Origin: Terriglobia bacterium | GTDB taxonomy: Bacteria; Acidobacteriota; Terriglobia; Acidiferrales; UBA7541 | Direction of reading: 5' to 3' | DNA length: 64,000 nucleotides | Assembly (NCBI GenBank): GCA_020073705.1 | Contig: JAIQES010000002.1 | Coordinates: 62,001-126,000, forward strand | Position numbers and translations under genes: made by a program | Part shown: positions 1 through 8,393 of the stretch, one piece after another | How the letters are laid out: each line of letters starts with the position of its first letter | Numbering within the stretch: the first letter of the stretch is position 1 | The notes under the pieces: generated by a model | Told to the model about the DNA's origin: nothing | Seen by the model: only the letters and a program-made list of their open reading frames with translations | Databases searched by the model: none

Positions 1-1
1 T

Positions 2-1357
2 GCGGTGCTCGGCTGGGGCGGCTATTGGTCCTGGGACCCGGTGGAGAATGCTTCGCTGATGCCTTGGCTGACAGGCACGGCGTTCCTACACTCCGTCATG
101 ATGCAGGAAAAGCGCGGCATGATGCGCGTGTGGAACGTTTGGCTGGTCTTCACGACGTTCCTGTTGGTCATCTTCGGAACATTCCTGACCCGCAGTGGCG
201 TGGTCAGCTCCGTGCATGCGTTCGCGCAGTCCTCGATCGGACGCTGGTTCGTCGGCTTCCTCATTCTTGCGATTGCGGTTTGCCTTGCGGCGTTCCTGAA
301 GAATCGTGACTATTTGCGCAGCGATAACCAGCTCGACTCGATGCTTTCCCGCGAGTCAAGCTTCCTTTTCAATAACCTGATCTTGTTGGTTGCCTGTGTC
401 GCGGTTCTCTCCGGCACGCTCTTTCCGGTGCTGTCCGAGGCGGTTCGCGGAACGAAGATCAGCGTGGGCGCGCCGTTCTTCAACCGCGTCAATATTCCGA
501 TCGCCATGTTTCTCCTGTTCCTGACCGGCGTTGGCCCGCTCCTTGCCTGGCGCAAGACTTCGGTGGAAAGTCTCCGCCGGAATTTTGGCTGGCCTCTGCT
601 TGCCGGCATCGTAGGCGCCGTAATTGCCGTGGCATTCGGCCTTCGCGATTTTTACGTCACGCTTTGTCTGTTGCTGTCGGCGTTTGTGACTTTCACGATT
701 CTTTCAGAGTTCTACCGTGGAGCGCGTGTCATCTCTGCTCGCACCGGGTCGAATCTGCTCTCCTCCGCCAGGCAGCTCACCATGCGGAATACGCGCCGGT
801 ATGGCGGATACGTCATCCACTTCGGAATGGTGCTGATCTTTATTGGCATCTGCGGGCAGGCGTTCAATCAGGATAAGCAGATGGACATGTCGGCGGGCTC
901 GGTCATGACGATTGGGCCCTACAGACTCCACCTTCAGAATTTCGATTCCGACCAGCAGCCCAACTACTCCTCCGAGCGCGCCACGATTGACGTCGACCAG
1001 GGAGGCCGCTCCGTGATGATGCTCTATCCGCAGCGGCGCTTCTATCCGTCGAATGAAGAGTCCGGCACAATGGTCGCGATCTCCTCAACACTCCGAGAAG
1101 ACCTGTACGTGGTGTACGCCGGACGCAGTCCGGACTCCAATCTCCCGGTCATCCACGCCTACTTGAATCCGCTGGTAAAGTGGATCTGGTTGGGTGGCGT
1201 GATCGTTGTCCTGGGGACAATTCTGGCGCTGCTACCGAATCGCCACGCTGTTCTTGTGATGTCCCCCGCGACGGAAAGCGCTTTTGTCCCTGCTGGAGCG
1301 CAGCCCGCCCGCGCGTCGATTTCTGCGAGAGCGCAGATTCCGAGAGACAATGACTGA
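2..1357 (+). CDS. ccmF: Cytochrome c heme lyase subunit CcmF (5' end outside window)
   Basis: C-terminal part of CcmF, the membrane protein that, with CcmH, ligates heme to apocytochrome c on the outer face of the inner membrane. The reading frame is open from the window edge, so the true start lies upstream. The first visible residues carry the tryptophan-rich heme-handling motif (WGGYWSWDPVENASL), followed by several membrane segments, a soluble loop of about 80 residues near visible residues 290-375, and a last membrane helix near 395-412. It overlaps the next gene by 8 bases, which indicates translational coupling in a ccm operon. About 450 residues are visible; full CcmF proteins are usually 640 or more. 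Confidence 0.95.
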   Translation, partial: AVLGWGGYWSWDPVENASLMPWLTGTAFLHSVMMQEKRGMMRVWNVWLVFTTFLLVIFGTFLTRSGVVSSVHAFAQSSIGRWFVGFLILAIAVCLAAFLKNRDYLRSDNQLDSMLSRESSFLFNNLILLVACVAVLSGTLFPVLSEAVRGTKISVGAPFFNRVNIPIAMFLLFLTGVGPLLAWRKTSVESLRRNFGWPLLAGIVGAVIAVAFGLRDFYVTLCLLLSAFVTFTILSEFYRGARVISARTGSNLLSSARQLTMRNTRRYGGYVIHFGMVLIFIGICGQAFNQDKQMDMSAGSVMTIGPYRLHLQNFDSDQQPNYSSERATIDVDQGGRSVMMLYPQRRFYPSNEESGTMVAISSTLREDLYVVYAGRSPDSNLPVIHAYLNPLVKWIWLGGVIVVLGTILALLPNRHAVLVMSPATESAFVPAGAQPARASISARAQIPRDND

Positions 1358-1868
1358 GCGTCGCCGTCTCGCACTGATTTTCTCCGTCGTCGTGGGAATT
1401 GCCTCGGCGATGCTTCCTCTGCATGTGGACGCGCAGAAGACCGAACGCGCCAAGGTCTTGGGTGCGAGGCTCATGTGCATGTGTGGTTGCGGTCAGATCC
1501 TTACGCAATGTAACCACCTCAATTGCCCGTCTTCCGGGCCCATGCTCAAGGAGCTCGACCAGCACGTGGCTGCGGGCGAAGCGGATGACTTGATCGTTCA
1601 GGATTTTGTGCAAGAGTATGGAGAGAAGGTGTTGAGTGCGCCGCCCTCCACCGGTTTCAACAGCATCGCGTGGTACATTCCGGGAGTTGCGTTCGCTGTG
1701 GGACTTGGAATTGTCATGGTTGTGATTCGATTATGGCGCCAGCGGGACATTGCCAGACTCGCGGCTGCTCCCGGGGCGCCCGCGAGCGCGGCAACTCCCG
1801 CTTCCGAAGCACGAAACGTGCAACTGGAGCGCGCCCGCCAGCAAGCGGACCGGGAGACTGAGGACTGA
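1350..1868 (+). CDS. ccmH: Cytochrome c maturation protein CcmH/CycL
   Basis: CcmH family protein of 172 residues, the thiol-disulfide component that keeps apocytochrome CXXCH cysteines reduced for heme ligation. The ATG at 1350 is chosen because it places a hydrophobic export segment (LALIFSVVVGIASA) at the N-terminus and overlaps the ccmF stop. The redox region reads LMCMCGCGQILTQC near residues 40-53, a cysteine-rich variant of the usual LRCxxC motif. A C-terminal anchor helix (IAWYIPGVAFAVGLGIVMVV) lies near residues 105-125. The extra cysteines are unusual against proteobacterial CcmH but fit longer CcmH/NrfF-type proteins. Confidence 0.93.
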   Translation: MTERRRLALIFSVVVGIASAMLPLHVDAQKTERAKVLGARLMCMCGCGQILTQCNHLNCPSSGPMLKELDQHVAAGEADDLIVQDFVQEYGEKVLSAPPSTGFNSIAWYIPGVAFAVGLGIVMVVIRLWRQRDIARLAAAPGAPASAATPASEARNVQLERARQQADRETED

Positions 1869-1874
1869 AAATCG

Positions 1875-2240
1875 ATGATGGTGACGTTTGCATTCGCCGC
1901 AATTGTCCTTCCGGATACGGTCATGGTTTCGGCTTGCCTGGTCCTTACCCTGGCTGCGCTCATCTTTGTCTTCTGGATCGAACCGGACGCCGGAGACTCC
2001 GCGCCACACCGCTCGCAACTGGATCAATTACTCGAGCGCCGGGACTCGATCTACGACAATTTGCGCGATCTGAAGTTTGAAAACCGGGCGGGGAAGTACG
2101 CGGAACAGGACTACGAACAAATGAGGGACGCGCTGGAGCAGGAGGCTGCTCAAGTGCTGTTGGAAATCGAAAATGTGACCGGAAATCAGGCGCATCTCGC
2201 GCGCCGAGATCCCGCGACCGCCACGTCCCGGCGTCCATAG
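1875..2240 (+). CDS. CcmI-like small membrane protein
   Basis: A 121-residue protein starting 6 bases after ccmH. It has a hydrophobic N-terminal segment (residues about 5-32), then a soluble helical part with LLERRDSIYDNLRDLKFE and a second helix ending EQEAAQVLLEIENV. This looks like the N-terminal membrane-plus-coiled-coil part of CcmI, the chaperone that presents apocytochrome to CcmF/CcmH; the TPR half of classical CcmI is absent. Position in the ccm operon supports the role. The exact family assignment is inference. Confidence 0.75.
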   Translation: MMVTFAFAAIVLPDTVMVSACLVLTLAALIFVFWIEPDAGDSAPHRSQLDQLLERRDSIYDNLRDLKFENRAGKYAEQDYEQMRDALEQEAAQVLLEIENVTGNQAHLARRDPATATSRRP

Positions 2241-2450
2241 TGATTTAGCCTGGAGAATCGTCTTTTTGTGGAATACTGTGCTTCCTCATGCTCGTGCAAA
2301 TGAGGATGAGATTGCTTGAAGCCGTCCAGCGGCGCCAAGTGTGGGCCTCGACGGTAAAGCTGACGCAATAGAGATTTCCGTTCTTGGCGCCGAGTTGAGG
2401 AAGCAGCGCCGAACAGTTCAATTAAATACTTCAGAGGATTAATTTCATTC

Positions 2451-3752
2451 ATGAAGACTCGCCTGGATCGGAATCGATTGCGCCAGATCTTCGTCGTCCT
2501 GCTGCTGTTGGTTGCGGCGACAACTGCTCACGCGGGCACGGTTTCAGGCGTCGTCCGCAACGGAACGAACAGCAATAAACCTGCCGCCGGCGTTGACGTC
2601 CTGTTGATCGAACTGCAGGGAGGCATGCAGACCGTAGCGAGCACGAAAACCGATGCCGAAGGCCGCTATCGGTTCGATAGCACCGCGATTGGCGCCGCGC
2701 CGATGCTGATTCGCGCTGTTTACCGGGGTATGAATTTTCACCAACCACTCATTTCCGGAGCCCCTACGGTCGATGTTACCGTATATGAGCCAACGACGAA
2801 TCCTCAAGCCTTGCAGATTGCGATGCGTCTTCTGGTATTTCAGCCAAACGGAGAGAAGCTCCTGGTTGGCGAGGAGTATTCCATTCAGAACGACTCGAAC
2901 CCTCCAGCCGCTTATTACAAGCAGGACGGCGATTTCGAGTTCACGACTCCCCAGGGTGCCCAGCTCGGGCAGGTATCCACAGTTGGTCCCTCCGGCATGC
3001 CCGTGACTCAGGGAACGATCGACAAAGGGAAGGGCCGTTATGCAATTGCCTATGTGTTTCAGCCCGGAAAGAATGTAGTGCGTCTCTCCTATGTCGTTCC
3101 TTATACCGGCAATCAGGCCTCACTGCGTGAGGCTTCGTCCTACGATGCACAGCGGGTCTTGTTGGTAATCCCGCCGACCATGCAGATTTCAAGCCCCGGA
3201 TTCAATGCCGCAGGCATGGAGCAGGGATTTAACGTCTTCTCAAAAGAGTCGGTCAAGGCGGGTACAGGGTTTGATGTTTCGATCTCGGGCACCGCGCCGC
3301 CACCGTCAGAAGCCTCCGGGGCGCCGGACCAGACCAATGGACGCGACTCAGGCCCAGGCCCCACGGTTGAAACTGCTCCCGCCCGCCTGGGCGACGAGAA
3401 ATGGATTCTGCTCGGAGGACTGGCGGCGATCTTTGCCGTGGGCGTGGGATTGCTGTTGCGTCGACCTGCTCCGGCCGTGCCCAGCGCACCGCCTCCGGCT
3501 TCACCATCTTCGGGCCCAAAAGGGCGCAAGGCTCAACGCGCGGCGCAGGCACAAGCAAAGACAAAATCCGCGGCAATGCCTGCTCCCCTGGCTGAAAAGG
3601 TGGATCAGGAAGTGAACACGAACCTCGACTCACTGAAGGACACGCTGCTGCGCATCGAATTGCGCCGCCAGGCGGGTACGATCTCTGAAGAGGAGTATGC
3701 CCGGGAGCGCGGTCGCGCAGAACAATTGTTGCGCGATCTGGTCCAGGGCTGA
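2451..3752 (+). CDS. Exported carboxypeptidase-regulatory-domain membrane protein
   Basis: A 433-residue protein with an N-terminal signal (residues about 13-28, ending in THA). It has a carboxypeptidase-regulatory-like beta fold near residues 30-110 (GTVSGVVRN, ITDAEGRYRF-type pattern), a further beta-rich periplasmic part, and one transmembrane helix near 318-335 (WILLGGLAAIFAVGVGLLL). A proline/alanine-rich linker and a cytosolic helical tail (LRIELRRQAGTISEEEYARE) follow. The tail resembles the soluble helix of the CcmI-like gene upstream. It sits between ccmI-like and ccmA, so a role in cytochrome c maturation or heme delivery is plausible but not shown. Confidence 0.75.
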   Translation: MKTRLDRNRLRQIFVVLLLLVAATTAHAGTVSGVVRNGTNSNKPAAGVDVLLIELQGGMQTVASTKTDAEGRYRFDSTAIGAAPMLIRAVYRGMNFHQPLISGAPTVDVTVYEPTTNPQALQIAMRLLVFQPNGEKLLVGEEYSIQNDSNPPAAYYKQDGDFEFTTPQGAQLGQVSTVGPSGMPVTQGTIDKGKGRYAIAYVFQPGKNVVRLSYVVPYTGNQASLREASSYDAQRVLLVIPPTMQISSPGFNAAGMEQGFNVFSKESVKAGTGFDVSISGTAPPPSEASGAPDQTNGRDSGPGPTVETAPARLGDEKWILLGGLAAIFAVGVGLLLRRPAPAVPSAPPPASPSSGPKGRKAQRAAQAQAKTKSAAMPAPLAEKVDQEVNTNLDSLKDTLLRIELRRQAGTISEEEYARERGRAEQLLRDLVQG

Positions 3753-3762
3753 GCTGCCGCGC

Positions 3763-4512
3763 GTGTCCACGCCGTTTGCATCCTCCCCCAATGCCGGATT
3801 GCGGATCAGCTTTTCCGATATCGAGAAGCGCTTCGGAATGCGAATGGCGTTGCGGGGAGTTTCGCTGGAGATTGCCGCGGGGGAGTGCGTCGCACTGGTG
3901 GGGCACAACGGCTCCGGCAAGACAACGCTGCTCAAGATTGCGGCGCAACTTTCCCGCCCCTCACGAGGCGAGATTACGTTCTACTCCGGAATGACCGCGC
4001 TGGAGGCCGATGTTGTGAAACGCCGGATCGGGATGGTCGCTCACCACACGCTTGTGTACGATGAACTCACCGCCGAGGAAAATCTGGTCTTTTTCGCCAA
4101 GCTTTTTGGCTTGCCGGACCCTGTCGCGCGGGCGCGCCAATCCCTCGAACCGGTTGGGCTTGCGCGCCGCTCTGCAGATTTAGTGCGGACGTTTTCACGC
4201 GGCATGCGGCAGCGCCTGGCGATTGCGCGCGCTCTTCTTGCTTCACCTGAATTGCTCCTTCTCGACGAGCCAGCCGCGGGCCTGGACCCGGAAGGCCAGC
4301 TATGGCTGGGCACGACGCTCGCGCAACTCCATTCCTCCGGCTGCACCATCCTGATGAGCACGCACGGACGGAACGAAACACAGGCCTCGGTGACGCGAGC
4401 AATTCGCTTGGAAGGCGGGATTGTCACGCACGATTCGGGCCCCTGTGGCGATCCCTACGGCGTCATGGCGTTGGCTGCGGTGCGTGAGGCGGTTGAAGGG
4501 GACGGGCGATGA
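3763..4512 (+). CDS. ccmA: Heme exporter ATP-binding protein CcmA
   Basis: ABC-transporter ATPase of the CcmABCD heme-handling complex; ATP hydrolysis releases holo-CcmE. Walker A is GHNGSGKTT, the signature is FSRGMRQRLAIARALL, and Walker B is LLLLDEPAAGLDPEG followed by a switch His (MSTHGRNE). The frame is open from 3697 with an ATG that would overlap the previous gene; the GTG at 3763, 10 bases after that gene's stop, gives the usual CcmA length (249 residues) and is preferred. The end overlaps ccmB by ATGA. Confidence 0.93.
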   Translation: MSTPFASSPNAGLRISFSDIEKRFGMRMALRGVSLEIAAGECVALVGHNGSGKTTLLKIAAQLSRPSRGEITFYSGMTALEADVVKRRIGMVAHHTLVYDELTAEENLVFFAKLFGLPDPVARARQSLEPVGLARRSADLVRTFSRGMRQRLAIARALLASPELLLLDEPAAGLDPEGQLWLGTTLAQLHSSGCTILMSTHGRNETQASVTRAIRLEGGIVTHDSGPCGDPYGVMALAAVREAVEGDGR

Positions 4513-5183
4513 GCCTGGGCCACGCCACCGTTGCAATCCTCGCTAAGGAACTCAAGACCGAGTTCCGATCACGGGAGCTGCTCGGGACGACGATTGTCTT
4601 CGTGCTGATTGTTCTTGTGCTGTTCAGTTTTACGTTCGATCCGACGTCTTCGGAGTCACGGCGCTTCGGCCCCGGTCTTCTCTGGCTCGCATTTCTTTTT
4701 GCAGGCTCGCTCATGTTGCAACCGTCTTTCCTGCGCGAGCAGACGAACGACACGTTGGCTGCTCTGCGCCTCGCCCCGATTGACCCATTCAGTATCCTGG
4801 CGGGCAAAATGGCGGCCAATTTCCTGTTTCTGCTCCTGGTCGAGCTGATTCTCCTTCCAGTGTTCGCAGTGTTGTACAACATTGCGATAGTCCCGGTGCT
4901 TGCGCCGCTGGTTTTGGTCCTTGCGCTCGGAACGATTGGCCTGGCAACAACGGGCACTGTGTTTTCCGCCGTGGCGGCGCAGGCGCGTCTGCGCGAGTTG
5001 CTGCTCCCGCTGTTGCTGCTGCCGGTGCTGGCGCCCGTACTGATTGCGAGCACCGAAGCCACGTCGGGGATTCTGCGGGACCCTTCGGATTTGTCCCCGG
5101 TATGGCTGACATTTTTAGCCGCGTTTGACATCATATTTTTGACGGCGGCGTGGTTGTTCGGCGAATATCTCTTGGAGGAGTGA
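4509..5183 (+). CDS. ccmB: Heme exporter membrane protein CcmB
   Basis: A 224-residue integral membrane protein with about six hydrophobic segments, the permease partner of CcmA. The N-terminus (AILAKELKTEFRSRELLGTT) and the later LREQTNDTLAALRLAPID region are typical of CcmB. The start ATG overlaps the ccmA stop (ATGA), and the stop lies 1 base before ccmC. This is the usual ccmA-ccmB-ccmC order. Confidence 0.93.
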   Translation: MSLGHATVAILAKELKTEFRSRELLGTTIVFVLIVLVLFSFTFDPTSSESRRFGPGLLWLAFLFAGSLMLQPSFLREQTNDTLAALRLAPIDPFSILAGKMAANFLFLLLVELILLPVFAVLYNIAIVPVLAPLVLVLALGTIGLATTGTVFSAVAAQARLRELLLPLLLLPVLAPVLIASTEATSGILRDPSDLSPVWLTFLAAFDIIFLTAAWLFGEYLLEE

Positions 5184-5184
5184 C

Positions 5185-5898
5185 ATGGGAAGTGACTCTC
5201 AATCCCGGACTCCGTCCGGCGCGGTGATTTCATTGTCGTCGGTGGTGGTTGTCTTTCTCCTTCTGGCGGCGGGCAGCTACGGCGCTCTGATTAAAGCTCC
5301 GACCGAGGCAACCATGGGGCTGATCCAGCGCATTTTTTATTTTCACGTCTCAAGCGCGTGGACGGGTTTTATCGCCTTTTTCCTGGTATTCATTGGCAGC
5401 ATTGCCTACCTGCGCACGCGGTCGTTGAAGTGGGACTGGCTCAGCGTTGCATCCGCGGAAGTAGGCGTGGCGTTTTTTACTGTCGTCCTCGTGACCGGAC
5501 CCATTTGGGCCAAGCCGGTGTGGGGAATCTGGTGGACGTGGGATGCAAGACTGACGTCGTCGTTTCTGTTGTGGGTCTTGTTTGTAAGTTATCTTTTGCT
5601 TCGAACTTTGGTCGACGAGCCTGAGCGCCGGGCGGTGGTGGCGGCCGTGTTCGGAATTTTTGCGACCATGGATATTCCGCTGGTTTATTTCTCAATCTGG
5701 TGGTTTCGGACGCAGCACCCGCAACCCGTGATGGGCAAGGGCGGTTCGCTGGATCCTACGATGTGGTGGGTGCTGATACTGTGCTGGTGCGCGACCCTCG
5801 GTGTGATGACGCTGTTGATCCGAGTCCGTTACCGTCTGGAAGGGCTGCGCGCGGAAGTGGATGCGCTTCGCCTGGAAGCATCGCGCAACGCGCGCTGA
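5185..5898 (+). CDS. ccmC: Heme transporter subunit CcmC
   Basis: A 237-residue, six-helix membrane protein that loads heme onto CcmE. It carries the WWD-type motif (WGIWWTWDARLTS) and conserved histidines on external loops (FYFHVSSAW and RTQHPQPV). A strong GGAGGAG ribosome binding site precedes the ATG. The C-terminal helix (LEGLRAEVDALRLEA) is cytosolic. No ccmE is seen in the window; it may lie upstream or elsewhere. Confidence 0.95.
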   Translation: MGSDSQSRTPSGAVISLSSVVVVFLLLAAGSYGALIKAPTEATMGLIQRIFYFHVSSAWTGFIAFFLVFIGSIAYLRTRSLKWDWLSVASAEVGVAFFTVVLVTGPIWAKPVWGIWWTWDARLTSSFLLWVLFVSYLLLRTLVDEPERRAVVAAVFGIFATMDIPLVYFSIWWFRTQHPQPVMGKGGSLDPTMWWVLILCWCATLGVMTLLIRVRYRLEGLRAEVDALRLEASRNAR

Positions 5899-5956
5899 GT
5901 ACGTCGACGAAACAGGTATCGAAGAATTTCGCTCGTTTTACTTAGGGAGAGAACAA

Positions 5957-6091
5957 ATGAAGGATATGAAATTTTTAGTAGCTGCCTATGTGGCGATTTG
6001 GGCTATTTTTTGCGTGTACCTGTTTTCGGTCGCCCGCCGCATGGCGAGCCTGCAAGACGATATACGCCGTTTGAAAGAGGGCGGGAAGTAG
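5957..6091 (+). CDS. CcmD-like small membrane protein
   Basis: A 44-residue protein with one transmembrane helix (FLVAAYVAIWAIFCVYLF) followed by a short basic amphipathic helix (ARRMASLQDDIRRL). This is the architecture of CcmD, which holds CcmE in the CcmABC complex. The frame is open further upstream, but the ATG at 5957 has a GGGAGAG ribosome binding site just before it and gives the right size. Sequence conservation in CcmD is too low to be certain; position after ccmC is the main support. Confidence 0.8.
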   Translation: MKDMKFLVAAYVAIWAIFCVYLFSVARRMASLQDDIRRLKEGGK

Positions 6092-6123
6092 TGAATCCGT
6101 CATGCGGATTACGAGAATGACTT

Positions 6124-7101
6124 GTGAGCGAGAAGCGAAAGATCAGCGTCGTGCTGTTTCAATTAGGTGGGCCGGATTCTCCGGCTGCGGTTGAGCCGTT
6201 TCTCTACAACCTGTTTTGCGATCCAGACATCATCGATTTCTTCGGGGCCTGGCTTGCGCGGCGGCCTCTGGCGCGCTGGATCGCCCGGAACCGCGCCGGC
6301 GTAGTGCGCGAGCACTACGATGCCATCGGCGGATACTCGCCCATCCGGCTGCTTACCGAGCGGCAGGCCCGCGCGCTCGAAGCAGCGCTGGCCCCGCACT
6401 GCGAAGCGCGATGTTTTGTTGCGATGCGCTACTGGAACCCGCTCACAGCGGTAGCCGTAGCCGAAGTGAGCGCCTCGGGCGCCCCGGAACTCGTGCTTCT
6501 GCCTCTCTATCCGCAGTATTCGTTCGCCACCACGTCGAGCAGCTTGAAAGAATGGAAGAGGCTTTTTCACCCGGACGGAAACGCCCCGCGGACGTATACG
6601 ATTGAACAGTTCTTCGATCATCCGCTCTACATCCAGTCAGTCGCCGAAAAGATTGCGCTCTCGCTGACCCACTTTGACGAACCAGATCGCGCGCAAATCG
6701 TTTTTAGCGCGCATGGCCTGCCACTCAGCTTGATCGAGCGTGGAGATCCGTACGCCCGGCAAGTGGAGGAAACCGTACGGCGCGTGATGGAGCGCGGTGG
6801 TTGGAGTAACGCGTATACGTTGTGCTATCAGAGCAAGGTGGGACGCCGCAAGTGGCTGTCGCCTTCGCTGACCGATACAATCGAACGGCTGGCGCACTCG
6901 GGGGAGAAGAATCTACTGGTGGCTCCCATCGCCTTTGTCACCGAGCACATTGAAACTCTTCATGAGATCAATATCGAAGCCCGCGACAAAGCGCTGAAAC
7001 TCGGCGTGAAGCAATTTGAAATGATGCCGGCCGTGGGCGACTCGCCTACATTTATTTCCGCCCTCGCCGCCCTCGTGCTGAAAGCTCTCGATATGGTCTA
7101 A
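6124..7101 (+). CDS. hemH: Ferrochelatase
   Basis: A 325-residue ferrochelatase, which inserts Fe2+ into protoporphyrin IX (or coproporphyrin III) as the last or penultimate heme step. It begins VVLFQLGGPDSPAAVEPFL, carries the catalytic-His segment IVFSAHGLPLSLIERGDPY, and has the YQSKVGRRKWLSPS and PIAFVTEHIETLHEINIE blocks typical of the family. The start is GTG at 6124; there is no strong ribosome binding site. It lies 32 bases after the ccmD-like gene and is followed by a palindromic family A element, so it may be the last gene of the ccm transcript. Confidence 0.96.
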   Translation: MSEKRKISVVLFQLGGPDSPAAVEPFLYNLFCDPDIIDFFGAWLARRPLARWIARNRAGVVREHYDAIGGYSPIRLLTERQARALEAALAPHCEARCFVAMRYWNPLTAVAVAEVSASGAPELVLLPLYPQYSFATTSSSLKEWKRLFHPDGNAPRTYTIEQFFDHPLYIQSVAEKIALSLTHFDEPDRAQIVFSAHGLPLSLIERGDPYARQVEETVRRVMERGGWSNAYTLCYQSKVGRRKWLSPSLTDTIERLAHSGEKNLLVAPIAFVTEHIETLHEINIEARDKALKLGVKQFEMMPAVGDSPTFISALAALVLKALDMV

Positions 7102-7239
7102 CAGGCTGCGGGAAAAGTGACTTAGGGTGTCATTCCGAGCGAAGCGAGGAATCTCTCTTTGTTCAAAACCCAAGAAAAGAGAGATTCCTCGGCACGCAGC
7201 GTGCCTCGGAATGACAACGTTTTGAGTTTTCCGCAGCCT
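7102..7239. repeat. Family A palindromic element, full copy with terminal inverted repeats
   Basis: A 138-base element beginning AGGCTGCGGGAAAA and ending TTTTCCGCAGCCT, so its ends are inverted repeats. Inside are two inner arms: GTCATTCCGAGCGAAGCGAG near 7129 and its inverted partner ending CTCGGAATGAC near 7215. It is the only copy in the first 25 kb and could also act as the hemH terminator. The rest of the gap up to the promoter at 7388 holds nothing I recognise. Confidence 0.85.
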
Positions 7240-7387
7240 CCTAAATCCCGGTCAGGCTCAGCCTGCTCTGACATCGTTGTCGTACGGAATGGCTGCCGGG
7301 TCGGCCCATCTCACACGGTTTGAGTGCGAGAGCTTGCAACGATAAACCGGACTCTTGCAGAGAAGTTTGCCAAAGCGGGAATTCGTC

Positions 7388-7416
7388 TTGACACACAGGG
7401 AGGCGCAGAATATATA
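7388..7416 (+). promoter_or_regulatory. Sigma-70-type promoter for the cupredoxin lipoprotein gene
   Basis: TTGACA at 7388-7393, a 17-base spacer, and TATATA at 7411-7416. This is a near-consensus promoter about 100 bases upstream of the lipoprotein start, so a leader of roughly 95 bases is predicted. Confidence 0.65.
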
Positions 7417-7520
7417 AGAGAGCAGATCTCGGCGTGGCGAATTCATCGATTCATACTTTCTACCGAGAGGTTAAGGCGGGCCGTTATGGCCGACCGCGTA
7501 ATAACGGAGGAGCTTTTTTC

Positions 7521-8324
7521 TTGAGGAACCGGGAATTAGCAATGTATTCGCTGGCCCTCGGGGCGTTTGCTCTGGCCATGGCGGGTTGCGGTGGAAAAAA
7601 AGAGGGGGCCTTGGAAACGCCCGCGCCGTCGGCAAGTGCACCTGCCGGGAAGACGGTTGACGCGGCTACGGCTGGCGAAGTCACCGGGACGGTGAAACTC
7701 GACGGGCCAGCACCCAAGATGAAGGCAATCAACATGGCGGCGGACCCGGCCTGCGCCAAGGCGCATACAAGTCCCGTGACCAACGAGGAAGTCTTAACCG
7801 GGGACGACGGCACGTTGGCCAACGTCGTGGTCTATGTGAAGAGTGGGTTGGATGGCTATTCATTCCCAGCTCCATCTACGCCGGTAAAATTGGATCAGCC
7901 GGGATGTCGGTATCATCCTCACGTGATAGGAGCCCAGGTCGGACAGAATATTGAGGTGTTCAATAGCGACCAGACGATTCACAACACTCACCTCAGTTCG
8001 AAGGAAAACCGGGAATTGAACCAGTCGCAACTGCCCGGGGCACAGCCGATCGAAAAGTCGTTTGCCCGCGAGGAAATCGCGATCCCGGTGAGGTGCAATG
8101 TTCATCCATGGATGAAGGCATACATGGCCGTGCTACCAAATCCCTACTTCCAGGTGACGGGTAAGGACGGGGCATTCGACCTAAAAGATCTTCCCCCAGG
8201 CACATACATTCTGGTCGCCTGGCATGAGATCTACGGGACGAGCGAGCAGACCATCACCATCGGACCCAAAGAGTCCAAGAGCGTGACGTTTGCGTTCAAG
8301 GCTTCTGCAGCCGCCGGAGACTAA
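7521..8324 (+). CDS. Cupredoxin-like lipoprotein
   Basis: A 267-residue lipoprotein. The TTG at 7521 is chosen because GGAGGAG lies 8 bases upstream and it gives a compact type II signal peptide ending in the lipobox LAMAGC. The mature protein has an Ala/Pro-rich linker, then a beta-rich region with the cupredoxin pattern: EVFNSDQTIHNTH near the middle and RCNVHPWMKAYMAV, where Cys and two His could bind copper. A carboxypeptidase-regulatory-like strand set ends the protein (GAFDLKDLPPGTYILVAWHE). It sits directly upstream of ctaA, which suggests a role in electron transfer or copper handling for the terminal oxidase. Confidence 0.8.
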   Translation: MRNRELAMYSLALGAFALAMAGCGGKKEGALETPAPSASAPAGKTVDAATAGEVTGTVKLDGPAPKMKAINMAADPACAKAHTSPVTNEEVLTGDDGTLANVVVYVKSGLDGYSFPAPSTPVKLDQPGCRYHPHVIGAQVGQNIEVFNSDQTIHNTHLSSKENRELNQSQLPGAQPIEKSFAREEIAIPVRCNVHPWMKAYMAVLPNPYFQVTGKDGAFDLKDLPPGTYILVAWHEIYGTSEQTITIGPKESKSVTFAFKASAAAGD

Positions 8325-8393
8325 ACTAGCGCCGTCCGGAAATCACAGGGGAGGCCGAGCACATGGAAATAGCGCTCCGCCGGCCGCAACGCC

